Notes: generated by a model not told the origin, from the letters alone. A DNA stretch of 47,209 bases from Actinomycetota bacterium (GCA_005885405.1 VAYN01000012.1:58950-106158); one strand, 5' to 3'. Positions 15,718-23,944 are shown, counted from the first letter of the stretch. Program-made: numbers and translations.

Positions 15718-18431
15718 GGATCTCGGCGACGTACCGGTTGTTGGGCTTGACCGCTCTGATCGTCTGCTTTCTCGCCGCCGGTAACACTGCTGGCGCCGGC
15801 GCTTCGATTGGGGTCGAAAGCTTCGACTTCGCAGTGACCGACCAGAGCGGGAACCCGAGCCTCGAAGCGGGCGCCCACCCCTTCCAGGTGACCACCACCT
15901 TCGCCGTGGACACCTTCGAAGAAAACGGGGAGACCCTGCCTTCTCAGAGCCCGAGGAACATCCAGGTCAACCTGCCCACGGGCTTTGCGGGCAATCCGAC
16001 CGCAGTCCCGACCTGCCCCGAGCAGAAGCTCGAGGAAGCGGGCAAATGCCCGGTTGAATCGCAGGTTGGGTACACGGTTCTGCAGGCTCCGGCGGCAGAA
16101 CTCCCGCCGCTCTACTTCCCCATCTTCAACATGGAGCACGCTCCTGGGGTTCCGGCTGAATTCGGGTTCTACGCGATCAACGTCGCCGTCCACCTGCAGG
16201 CGAAGGTCCGGTCGGGAGAAGGCTACGGACTGCAGATCGGGGTCGTCGACCTTCCCCAGACGCTGCCCTACATCGAATCGACGATCGTCTTCTGGGGGGT
16301 GCCGGCGGATTCGAGCCACGACACCATGCGAGGCAGCTGCCTCTTCTTCTTCGGCCCCACCGGGGGCAGCTGCGAAACCTCGGCGCCCCGCCTCCCTTTC
16401 CTCACCAACCCACCGAGGTGCGCAGGGAGCGTCGCCGTCGACGGGCTGGTCAACTCTTGGCAGGACGCCTCGTACACCCGCCTAACCGACACGATCGAAT
16501 CGGGGGGCGACCCGGTTGCGATCAGCGGCTGCGACGCGGTGCCGTTCAAACCGAAGGCGAGTGTCACGCCCGGCTCGAGCGGCGCCGGGGAACCGACCTC
16601 GCTCGAGGTCGAACTCCAGGTTCCGCAGCAGTCCGAAAACCCGATCGGCAAGGAAAGCGCCCACCTGAAGAACGTGGAGGTGGAACTGCCCAAGGGGATG
16701 ACGATCAACCCGGTGGTCGCCGACGGTCTCGCCGGCTGCTCGCCAGCGGAGATCGAATTGGCCGACCCGGCCCCCGCAAGCTGCCCCGCCGCGGCACGGA
16801 TCGGCAGCGTCGAAGTGGTGACGCCGTTGCTCGGCCAACCGCTCGAAGGCGGGGTCTACGTCGCGTCCCAAGGGGACAACCCCTTCAACTCGCTGCTCGC
16901 CCTCTACATCGCCGTGGCCGATCCGCAGACCGGGGTCGTCCTCAAGCTGCCGGGGAAGATCAGCCCCGACCCGCTCACCGGCCAGCTGCGGGCCAGCTTC
17001 GTTGACAACCCGCAGCTGCCGTTCGAGTCCCTGAAGCTGACGCTGAAGGGTGGGTCGCGGGCGCCGCTTGTCCTTCCCGCCGCCTGCGGGAAGTACAAAA
17101 CCGAGGTGGAAATGACCTCTTGGGCTCGGCCCACGGAGGAGATCAACTCGCAGTCGGTCTTCGAGGTCGACGGCAATTGCTCCCGGGGAGGCGAGTTCAC
17201 CCCCGACCTCGAAGCTGGAACCACCAATCCCGTTGGCGGCGAGTTTTCGCCCTTCCTCCTGCGGGTGACGCGGCCGGACGGGCAACAGAACCTCGCCAAG
17301 GTCGAGGCGACCCTTCCCGAGGGCCTGCTGGCGAAGCTGAAGGGCGTGCCGCTCTGCGACGGCGCGGCGGCAGTCTCCGGCGAATGCGCGGCAGCCAGCC
17401 AGATCGGCAGGGCGACCGTCGGCGCGGGCTCGGGGTCGATCCCGATCTACGTTCCCGAGGCGGGCAAGGCCCCGACCGCCGTCTACCTTGGCGGTCCGTA
17501 TAAGGGAGCGCCCTACTCATTGGTGGTCAAAGTGCCGGCGCAGGCCGGCCCGTTCGACCTCGGCGACGTGGTCGTGCGGTCGGCGCTTCGCATCGACCCG
17601 ATTACGACGCGAGTGACCGCCGAGTCCGATCCCCTGCCGCAGATCCTGCAGGGGATCCCGATCGCCTATCGGGACGTGCGGGTCGAAATCGACCGGCGGG
17701 GCTTCATGCTCAACCCGACCAGCTGCCGCAAGCAGCGCGTCACCAGCACCTTGACCTCGGCCGCGGGCGCGACCGCCGACCCGGCGGATCGCTTTCAGGT
17801 CGCCGGCTGCGGTGAACTCGGCTTCAAACCGAAGCTGGCGCTTTCGCTCAAGGGCAAGATGAACCGCACCGGCAACCCGGCCCTGAAAGCAGTCCTCAAG
17901 GCACCGACGGGACAGGCCAACATCGCCAAGACCACGGTGGTCCTGCCGCCGGCGATGTTCATCGACAACGCCCACATCAACAACCCCTGCACCAGGGTGC
18001 AGTTCGAGGCCGACAAATGCCCGGCGGGTTCGGTTCTCGGCCGCGCCACTGCCTACACGCCGCTGCTGGGTAAGCCACTCACCGGCCCCGTCTACTTCCG
18101 CTCCAACGGGGGCGACAGGGAACTGCCCGACCTCGTCGCCGACCTCAAGGGACAGATCCACGTGACCCTGGTCGGCTTCATCGACTCCGTGCCGGTCAAG
18201 GGGACGGAAGCGACCCAAGTACGGACCCGCTTCCAGAACGTCCCCGACGCTCCGGTCTCGAAGTTCGTGCTCCAGCTCAAGGGTGGCAGGAAGGGCCTGA
18301 TCGAGAACAGTGAAAACCTCTGTTCTTTCGCCCCGAGGGCGAAGGTGCAGATGACCGGCCAGAACGGGAAGACCGCGAACTCGAGCCTGAAGCTGGGGAC
18401 GAGCTGCGGGAAGGCAAAGCCGAAGAAATGA
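15714..18431 (+). CDS. Cassette 3 gene B: secreted multi-repeat protein
   Basis: This 905-aa paralogue of the gene at 9877 starts at ATG 15714, which overlaps the stop of the A-gene tail. A signal peptide covers about residues 1-30 (LLGLTALIVCFLAAGNTAGAGA). The same disulfide-type repeats follow, for example LPTGFAGNPTAVPTCPE, LPKGMTINPVVADGLAGCSP and LPEGLLAKLKGVPLCDG. The C-terminus has the KGKMNRTGNPALKAVLKAP block and the CSF.PRAKVQMTGQNGK ending. The function is unknown; a surface or secreted structural or binding role paired with gene A is inferred. The next gene starts on the base after its stop. Confidence 0.88.
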   Translation: MRISATYRLLGLTALIVCFLAAGNTAGAGASIGVESFDFAVTDQSGNPSLEAGAHPFQVTTTFAVDTFEENGETLPSQSPRNIQVNLPTGFAGNPTAVPTCPEQKLEEAGKCPVESQVGYTVLQAPAAELPPLYFPIFNMEHAPGVPAEFGFYAINVAVHLQAKVRSGEGYGLQIGVVDLPQTLPYIESTIVFWGVPADSSHDTMRGSCLFFFGPTGGSCETSAPRLPFLTNPPRCAGSVAVDGLVNSWQDASYTRLTDTIESGGDPVAISGCDAVPFKPKASVTPGSSGAGEPTSLEVELQVPQQSENPIGKESAHLKNVEVELPKGMTINPVVADGLAGCSPAEIELADPAPASCPAAARIGSVEVVTPLLGQPLEGGVYVASQGDNPFNSLLALYIAVADPQTGVVLKLPGKISPDPLTGQLRASFVDNPQLPFESLKLTLKGGSRAPLVLPAACGKYKTEVEMTSWARPTEEINSQSVFEVDGNCSRGGEFTPDLEAGTTNPVGGEFSPFLLRVTRPDGQQNLAKVEATLPEGLLAKLKGVPLCDGAAAVSGECAAASQIGRATVGAGSGSIPIYVPEAGKAPTAVYLGGPYKGAPYSLVVKVPAQAGPFDLGDVVVRSALRIDPITTRVTAESDPLPQILQGIPIAYRDVRVEIDRRGFMLNPTSCRKQRVTSTLTSAAGATADPADRFQVAGCGELGFKPKLALSLKGKMNRTGNPALKAVLKAPTGQANIAKTTVVLPPAMFIDNAHINNPCTRVQFEADKCPAGSVLGRATAYTPLLGKPLTGPVYFRSNGGDRELPDLVADLKGQIHVTLVGFIDSVPVKGTEATQVRTRFQNVPDAPVSKFVLQLKGGRKGLIENSENLCSFAPRAKVQMTGQNGKTANSSLKLGTSCGKAKPKK

Positions 18432-19610
18432 GTGGAGGCGCGGCGGTATCGTGAACTTGTGAGGCACTCGCTCGAGCAGGCGCGGTCGCTGTTGGCTGAG
18501 CGCCTGCGCGAGCGTCTGCCGGAGCTGAAGACGGCGATCCAGACCCGGGTCTACTCGATCTCCGACCCGCGTGAGGTCAGGGACCCGGCCTATGTCCAGG
18601 GCCTGAACGCGGCCCTTGCCGCGGCGGTCGAGTACCGGCTCGAAGTGCTCGAGGTCGGCGAGCGTCACGCCGCGGATGTACCGTCGGCGCTGCTGGCCCA
18701 GGCCCGGCTCGACGCGCGCGACCGGGTCCCGCTCGACACCGTCCTGCGCCGCTACTTCGCCGGCAACGCCCTCTTTGCCGACTTCCTCGCCGAAGAGGCG
18801 GAGCGCGAGGGCGTCCCCAACGCGACCCTCCGCAACCTGCTCGCCGCGCAGGCGACGGTCGGCGACCGCCTCCTCGCCGCGGTCAGCGCCGAGCACGCAC
18901 GCGAGGCGCAGGTCCGCCCGAGCGGCACCGCCGAGCGACGGCGAGAGACGGTGAAACGCCTCCTCGCCGGCGAATTCGTTGACCACGCCGAACTCGAATA
19001 TGACCTCGACGCCCAGCACCTCGGGCTGATGGCGAGGGGCCAGGGGCCGGAGCCCCTGCTGCGCGAGCTGGCGAAGCGGCTCGACCGCCGCCTGCTGGCG
19101 GTGCAGCGCGAGGAGGAGCCGACGTGGGCGGCATGGCTCGGCGGCAGCCGGACGCTGGAGGCCGAGGAGGCGGTGCGGGTCGTCGCGGCTCTGGACCCCA
19201 AGGGCGTGACGGTGACCGTCGGCGAGCCGGCCGAGGGGCTGGCGGGCTGGCGCTTCAGCCACCTGCAGGCGAAGGCCGCTCTGGCCGTCGCCGAGCGACG
19301 CGGCGTCACCGTCGTCCGCTACGCCGACGTCGCGATCGAGGCGGCGACGCTGCGCGATGACCTCCTCGCCAAGTCCCTCCGCCGCCTCTACCTAGAACCG
19401 CTGGAGCAGATGCGCGACGGGGGCAAGGACGCACGGGACACCCTCCGCGCCTACTTCGCCGCCGAGCGGAACGTCTCCTCGACCGCCGCCGCCCTCGGAG
19501 TCGACCGCCGCACGGTACGCAACCGCATCCGCGCGATCGAGGATCTCGTCGGTCGGCCGCTGAACCTCATCGCGGCCGACCTCGAGATCGCTCTGCGCGT
19601 GATCGACTAG
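18432..19610 (+). CDS. PucR/CdaR-type transcriptional regulator
   Basis: This 392-aa protein has a C-terminal PucR-type helix-turn-helix at residues about 335-385: TLRAYFAAERNVSSTAAAL, then GVDRRTVRNRIRAIEDL. The N-terminal helical region resembles the RsbRD/CdaR sensory part (YFAGNALFADFLAEEAE), and a GGDEF-like middle is usual for this family. The GTG at 18432 directly follows the TGA of gene B (zero spacing), so it may be co-transcribed and translationally coupled. An in-frame GTG 30 bases further on is an alternative start. Its stop overlaps that of the convergent gene in CTAG (19607-19610). Such regulators commonly respond to small metabolites; the target here is unknown. Confidence 0.85.
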   Translation: MEARRYRELVRHSLEQARSLLAERLRERLPELKTAIQTRVYSISDPREVRDPAYVQGLNAALAAAVEYRLEVLEVGERHAADVPSALLAQARLDARDRVPLDTVLRRYFAGNALFADFLAEEAEREGVPNATLRNLLAAQATVGDRLLAAVSAEHAREAQVRPSGTAERRRETVKRLLAGEFVDHAELEYDLDAQHLGLMARGQGPEPLLRELAKRLDRRLLAVQREEEPTWAAWLGGSRTLEAEEAVRVVAALDPKGVTVTVGEPAEGLAGWRFSHLQAKAALAVAERRGVTVVRYADVAIEAATLRDDLLAKSLRRLYLEPLEQMRDGGKDARDTLRAYFAAERNVSSTAAALGVDRRTVRNRIRAIEDLVGRPLNLIAADLEIALRVID

Positions 19611-20905
19611 AGCCCCAGCCGGTACAGGCGGGACAGGTCCCAGGCGGCTACCTGCTTGCCGACCTTCGCCGCGATCTCGTCTGAGAAGCGGTAGTGGACG
19701 CCCTCCCAGACGCGGCCGTCGATCGTCTCCTGGGTGATCTGCGCCCAGCGCGTGTAGGTGTGGACGGAGCCCGGTGCCGTCGAGCTGGTGGCGTCGACCG
19801 GCTGTGGCGCCCGCGGCCCGGTCAGCCACGTCAGCACGCCCTCGGCCGCACCGGCGTAGCCGGCGTGGCCGCTCGGGTACTCCGGGTGGCGCGGAGTCGC
19901 CAGCAGCGGCGTCCAGGTCGGATCGGGATCGACGCTGCCGGTCCGGATCGCCGTCACCGGCCGCCAGAACACGTAGACGTACTTGGCCTCGTGGATCGCG
20001 ATCTGGGTGTCGACCGAGACGACGTGGAAGGCGGCGACGCCGCGGGCGTACCACTCGAGCGAGTGGCGGGTGTCGGCGAGCACCGCTCGCAGCGCCTGCC
20101 CGTAGAGGGCGTAGGAGTCCTGGATGATGAATTTGGCGGTGTCGGTCTGGGCGGGGGTGCGGACGCTGCTCGTGTCCTGGCCGTAGGCGCGCACCTCGGC
20201 CAGCGCGTCGAGGAACTGGGGCGAGTCGAGCGCCGGCGGGGGACCGGGGCGGAACTGGTCGTTGCTCGCCAGCAGGAACGCGCGCCCGTCCTTCTGGCCG
20301 AAGCGGACCGCGGGGCCGAAGGTCGGCGGGGTCGGCTGCCAGACGCCGGGCGCGGGCGGCGGGGGCGTGAACGGCTTTTCGACCGAAGCGGTGTCGAGCC
20401 CGTCGCCGGCGCGCTCGGTGAGCACCGCGCTCGCCTCGTCCTCACCGGCGGCGATGCCGCGGCTCTTCTGCTTACCGTCGGGGATGGCGTCGAGCGTCGT
20501 CGCCAGCGCCTCGTCCAGCTCGGCCTGCCGGGCCGGGACCTGGGCGGCGAGGGTGTCATGGAGCGCCGTCGCGAAGGCGGCCCGCTGGAAGCTCGAGCTG
20601 CCTCCGTCCTGCACCGCGCGGGCCGCGGCGAGCCAGCCGACCGCCCAGGTGCGGGTCTGCGTGACCGGCTGCGGGAAGCCGGCGGCGGCGACGGTCGCGT
20701 TGGTGGTGTCGAACCACTGCAGCGCCAGCGCCTGGTCGGTGGGGGTGGGGCTCTGTCCCGCATGTCGACCGGTGGGGGCGGGGTCGCCGTGGTTGGCGAG
20801 CGCGTTGCCGACGTTCAACAGGACGAGCGCGGCCGCGAGAGCGACGACGAGCGTCGCGAGCGCGTGGCGCGTCTGCCGCCGGGCGCCATTGAAGAGGGGA
20901 CTCAT
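19607..20905 (-). CDS. Vanadium-dependent haloperoxidase/PAP2-like secreted protein
   Basis: This 432-aa protein has a signal peptide (about residues 1-38, ending ALA before NHGDP). It carries the three vanadate/phosphate-binding motifs of the haloperoxidase-acid phosphatase superfamily: K...FWRP (KYVYVFWRPVTAIR, about 307-320), PSGH (HPEYPSGHAGYAGAAEG, about 342-358), and R..EG.H...D (DGRVWEGVHYRFSDEI, about 393-408). These ligands would hold vanadate for halide oxidation, or phosphate for hydrolysis; sequence alone does not decide. An AAGGAGG ribosome-binding site lies about ten bases before the ATG. Upstream lies a perfect 14-bp palindrome at 20989-21002 that may control it. Confidence 0.85.
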   Translation of the reverse strand: MSPLFNGARRQTRHALATLVVALAAALVLLNVGNALANHGDPAPTGRHAGQSPTPTDQALALQWFDTTNATVAAAGFPQPVTQTRTWAVGWLAAARAVQDGGSSSFQRAAFATALHDTLAAQVPARQAELDEALATTLDAIPDGKQKSRGIAAGEDEASAVLTERAGDGLDTASVEKPFTPPPPAPGVWQPTPPTFGPAVRFGQKDGRAFLLASNDQFRPGPPPALDSPQFLDALAEVRAYGQDTSSVRTPAQTDTAKFIIQDSYALYGQALRAVLADTRHSLEWYARGVAAFHVVSVDTQIAIHEAKYVYVFWRPVTAIRTGSVDPDPTWTPLLATPRHPEYPSGHAGYAGAAEGVLTWLTGPRAPQPVDATSSTAPGSVHTYTRWAQITQETIDGRVWEGVHYRFSDEIAAKVGKQVAAWDLSRLYRLGL

Positions 20906-20988
20906 CTAGATCGTGCCTCCTTGGTGCTTTGGGGATTGGAGGCCTGATCCCGCTGCCGGCCGGGTCAAGCCGGCGGCCATATTACATA

Positions 20989-21002
20989 AAGTTGATCAAC
21001 TT
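20989..21002. promoter_or_regulatory. Perfect 14-bp palindrome, candidate operator
   Basis: AAGTTGATCAACTT is perfectly self-complementary and sits about 85 bp upstream of the haloperoxidase-like gene. It lies in an AT-rich patch with TAATAT and TATGTAAT on the minus strand. TTGATCAA cores occur in operators of MarR- and TetR-type repressors, but the binding protein here is unknown. Confidence 0.4.
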
Positions 21003-21004
21003 GC

Positions 21005-21234
21005 TCAGGAATAGGGTGGGGCAGCCGCCAGCCACTGCCTCTCCTTCGAGCGCATCACCGGCGTCGCCAGGGCGCTGCCGGCCCGGCGCTGCAGGGAGCG
21101 CAGCCGTGAATCGGCCGACGGGAGCAGCTTCGCCAGCTGGCGGTACTCCTTCGAGACCTGGCTGTTGCCGAAGACCTCGGCGACCGCGGTGAGGAGCTCG
21201 GCCGCGGTGGCCACCGTCGTCCGCGCGATCTCCT
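21005..21234 (-). pseudogene. Detached C-terminus of the M55 aminopeptidase
   Basis: In the alternate minus-strand frame this region encodes EEIARTTVATAAELLTAVAE, followed by VFGNSQVSKEYRQLAKLLPS and an end at WLAAAPPYS. It continues the helical C-terminus expected after the aminopeptidase core. It has no start signal of its own. The break is a one-base difference in a G homopolymer, so a sequencing or assembly error is as likely as a real mutation. Confidence 0.65.
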
Positions 21235-21861
21235 CCCCCCGGCGGCGATCGCCTCGCGCAGGGCGATGTGGGCATCGGCGGGCTCGAGCGAGCGGGCGCG
21301 TCCGCGGCCTTCGCCCTCCTTAGTGGTGAGGAGGCGGGCGCTGCCGAGCTCCCCTTCGCGCATTTCCTCGAGCAGCCAGCGATCGCCGGCGGCGACGAGG
21401 ATCGGGACGCCCTCGGCGGCAAGGGCCTGGGCGTAGGTCTGGGTCTCGCTCAGCGAGTCGCCGTCGAGTAAGACCTCCATTCCCCAGACGAAGGTGTGGG
21501 AGCAGAAGCCGCGCGGGCTCGGGGTGCGGGCGTGGTGGCCGATCATCACCACCGCGTCGAGCGGGCCACCGTGGGCCTTCGCCATCGACGGCTCCGCCTC
21601 GGCCAGCGCCAGATCGGCGATCGGCCGCACCTCGACATCCGCGGGCATCCGCTCGCGTTCGACGTTGGTCCCGACCATGTGCCAGTCGCCGACCGAGATC
21701 CGCTCGGCCCCGGCGGCGCGCAGCGCTTCGATCGCGACCAGGACTTCGTCGGTCATCTGACGGCGGCCACGCCGGTAGGCGGCGGGGTGGGAGGGCAGGC
21801 AGTCGCGGTAGCTCTCGATGCCGGCGATCCCCTCCATGTCGGCGGCGATGAGGACGTTCAC
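21055..21861 (-). CDS. M55-family D-aminopeptidase (DppA-like), C-terminus frameshifted
   Basis: As read, this is 268 aa. The first about 208 residues match zinc-dependent D-aminopeptidases: AADMEGIAG (Asp/Glu ligands at about 8 and 10), GDWHMVGTN (His near 60), VVMIGHHA (His near 110) and a conserved Glu in GMEVLLDG. After REAIAAGG the sequence turns into low-complexity Arg/Ser text. Adding one G to the six-base G run (minus strand, plus positions 21235-21240) restores EEIARTTVATAAELLTAVAE and a 285-aa protein ending at 21005. It starts with GTG 21861, and TAGGCT six bases upstream suggests leaderless transcription. It probably hydrolyses D-amino-acid-containing peptides from peptidoglycan. 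Confidence 0.85.
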   Translation of the reverse strand: MNVLIAADMEGIAGIESYRDCLPSHPAAYRRGRRQMTDEVLVAIEALRAAGAERISVGDWHMVGTNVERERMPADVEVRPIADLALAEAEPSMAKAHGGPLDAVVMIGHHARTPSPRGFCSHTFVWGMEVLLDGDSLSETQTYAQALAAEGVPILVAAGDRWLLEEMREGELGSARLLTTKEGEGRGRARSLEPADAHIALREAIAAGGRRSRGRRWPPRPSSSPRSPRSSATARSRRSTASWRSCSRRPIHGCAPCSAGPAAPWRRR

Positions 21862-21928
21862 GCGGCCAGCCTAACCGCAGCGGCAAAAGGCACTTGGCGC
21901 GAGGTGGCGACCGGTTTAGGATCGCTGC
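21862..21928. promoter_or_regulatory. Divergent leaderless promoters
   Basis: TAGGCT on the minus strand (21873-21868) lies six bases before the GTG at 21861. TAGGAT on the plus strand (21917-21922) lies six bases before the GTG at 21929. Both fit TANNNT -10 elements with transcription starting on the start codon, and neither gene has a Shine-Dalgarno sequence. Confidence 0.5.
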
Positions 21929-23719
21929 GTGCGTCGTCTCGCCCTCAGCGCGGTCCTGCTACCGCTCCTGCTCCTCGTTCCCACGGTCGCCTCCGCGGCG
22001 ACGGGCGACCTCACGTTCAAGGACTGCATCGCGAGGTTCGCGACCAGTCCCTGCACCGCCGTGCCAAACCCGGCGATCCTCGAAAACGCCCGTGACGTGG
22101 TGGTCAGCCCCGACGGGAACCACGTCTTCGTCGCCGACGGCAACGACACGGTTCTCGCCTTCACCCGCAGCGGCAGCGACGGCTCGGTCTCCTACGCCGG
22201 GTGCATCGAGAGCGCAGGCGGCGGCGCCCCCTGTGCCCATCCTGAAAAAAACGTGCTGCTGCAGCCGCGCTCGCTGGCGATCTCTCCTGACGGCACCGCC
22301 CTCTACGTCGCGGCGGAAACCTCGGACGCGATCGTCCGCCTGAAAGTCGACGCCGGCGGCGCCCTCAGCTTCGAGAGCTGCGTCGAGGATGATGACCTGC
22401 CCGAATGGGGCTGCGCCAACAAAGTCGCCAGCCTCGACGAACCCTCGCGGGTGGTCGTCTCGCCCGACGGCAAATCGGTCTACGCAGTCAGCGCCGGGGC
22501 GACGTTGAACCAGTTCTCGGCCGCCCTCGCCGGGCAGGGCTGCTACCGCGAGGTGACGATCACCGGCTGCGACACGCAGGCGGAGCCGCTCGAAGGAGCA
22601 CGCGGGCTGGCGATCAGCCCGAACGGGGCGAACCTCTACGTGACCTCGGTCGGCCGCGACGCGATCACCTGGTTCAGCCGCGACTCCGAAGGCGACCTCA
22701 CCCTCGCCGGTTGTATTTCCGACGACGACGACTCGACCGAATTCTCGGACGGTTGCAGCGAGGAGGCCGGCGTCAACTACGACTTCCTCAACCACGTCAC
22801 CGTCAGCCCGAACGGCGAACACGTCTACGCGACCGACGAGACCGGCCTCGGCGTTGTCTATCACTTCAGCCGCAGCACGCTGACCGGGGCGCTCGTCCGT
22901 CAGGACTGCCTCGCGAACGACATCAACGTCGACGCCCCCGGCTGCCCCGAGCTGAACGACGAAACCACGGGCTCGGGCCTTGCCTCGGTGACCGACGCGG
23001 TCGTCAGCCCGGACAACGCCAACCTCTACACCGTCGCCTTCCAGGACTCGGCATTGAGCACCTTCGGGTTGCTGACCTCCCCCGCCGGCAAACTCGACTT
23101 CGTCCGCTGCCTCGCGGCCAACAGTTCCCAGGGTTGCACCGGCTTCGGCACCAGCATGCTCGACGGTCCCTTCGGCGTCGCGATCAGCCCCGACGGGCAC
23201 GACGTCTATGTCGCCAACGGCAGCGGCACCCCGGCGCTGCTCCACTTCGAGCGCGAGGCGCCGGGTGACCGCAGCGGCGGCGGTGGCGGCGACGAAGAAC
23301 CGGGGGGCGAAGAACCGGGCCCGGGCCCCGGCAGTGGTGGCTCCGGCGCGGGCGGATCGGGCACGAAACCGGTTGCCGGAACCGGCGGGGAAGACAACCC
23401 GCGCGCGAACGTCAAGTGCAACGGGCTCAAGGCGACGATCGTCGGGACCACCGGCAAAGACACCCTGCGCGGGACGAAGAAGAAGGACGTGATCGCCGCC
23501 GGGGCCGGGAACGACAAGGTCCTCGGTCTCGCGGGCAGGGATGTGATCTGCGGTGAGGGCGGTCGCGACAAGCTCGGCGGCGGCCCCGACGCGGATGTCC
23601 TCCTCGGCGGACCCGGCAAGGACACGCTCGAAGGGGCGGGCGGGCCGGACAGCCTGATCGGCGGCCCGGGATTGGACGCGCTTCTCGGCGGTCCCGGCAA
23701 GGACAGCGCCAAGCAGTAG
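21929..23719 (+). CDS. Secreted lactonase-like beta-propeller with RTX-like C-terminus
   Basis: This 596-aa protein has a signal peptide (about residues 1-23, LLPLLLLVPTVASA). A propeller of repeating VVSPDGNHVFVADGNDTV, AISPDGTALYVAAETSD and VVSPDNANLYTVAF blades occupies about 25-440, with pairs of cysteines between blades. A Gly/Pro-rich acidic linker (about 445-490) follows. The C-terminus (about 510-590) has calcium-binding-type nonapeptide repeats: GAGNDKVLGLAG, GGRDKLGGGPDADVLLGGPG and GGPDSLIGGPG. The RTX-like repeats would fold into a calcium parallel-beta roll outside the cell. The propeller resembles the 6-phosphogluconolactonase/YncE fold, but activity is not established. Confidence 0.87.
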   Translation: MRRLALSAVLLPLLLLVPTVASAATGDLTFKDCIARFATSPCTAVPNPAILENARDVVVSPDGNHVFVADGNDTVLAFTRSGSDGSVSYAGCIESAGGGAPCAHPEKNVLLQPRSLAISPDGTALYVAAETSDAIVRLKVDAGGALSFESCVEDDDLPEWGCANKVASLDEPSRVVVSPDGKSVYAVSAGATLNQFSAALAGQGCYREVTITGCDTQAEPLEGARGLAISPNGANLYVTSVGRDAITWFSRDSEGDLTLAGCISDDDDSTEFSDGCSEEAGVNYDFLNHVTVSPNGEHVYATDETGLGVVYHFSRSTLTGALVRQDCLANDINVDAPGCPELNDETTGSGLASVTDAVVSPDNANLYTVAFQDSALSTFGLLTSPAGKLDFVRCLAANSSQGCTGFGTSMLDGPFGVAISPDGHDVYVANGSGTPALLHFEREAPGDRSGGGGGDEEPGGEEPGPGPGSGGSGAGGSGTKPVAGTGGEDNPRANVKCNGLKATIVGTTGKDTLRGTKKKDVIAAGAGNDKVLGLAGRDVICGEGGRDKLGGGPDADVLLGGPGKDTLEGAGGPDSLIGGPGLDALLGGPGKDSAKQ

Positions 23720-23740
23720 GACGCCGGTTTGCGGGCCAGC

Positions 23741-23944
23741 CTAGGCGGCCATGCGCCGGTGATCGCGGCGGCGCAGCTGGATCACTTCGCCGCCCTTGAT
23801 CTCGACCGGCTCGAACTCGGCGACCGAGAGGACGACGTAGCTGTAGCCGCAGGGGCAGACTTCGCGCTCGACGTCCTCGATGCTCTCGACGATGGCCTCG
23901 GTCTCCTCGGCACAGCTTGAGCAGACAACGGTTAATTGCAACAT
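23741..23944 (-). CDS. Small zinc-ribbon protein, 67 aa
   Basis: The protein starts at the ATG (minus strand) at 23944: MLQLTVVCSSCAEETEAI. Cys8-x2-Cys11 and Cys30-x-Cys32 (CPCGYS) form a likely four-cysteine zinc ribbon. The rest is acidic, followed by a basic tail (RRRDHRRMAA). A longer reading frame extends upstream but its added residues look like non-coding translation. Small zinc ribbons of this type may bind nucleic acid or protein; the role is unknown. A GACTCG/CGAGTC inverted repeat (23945-23963) abuts the start. Confidence 0.7.
   Translation of the reverse strand: MLQLTVVCSSCAEETEAIVESIEDVEREVCPCGYSYVVLSVAEFEPVEIKGGEVIQLRRRDHRRMAA

Noticed and set aside
17517-19262. 581-residue minus-strand open frame spanning gene B3 and the PucR gene
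   Set aside because: It crosses two well-supported genes on the other strand and shows no domain.
19607-20905. Halogenating natural-product gene cluster
   Set aside because: A haloperoxidase-like gene is present, but no polyketide, peptide or terpene core genes adjoin it.
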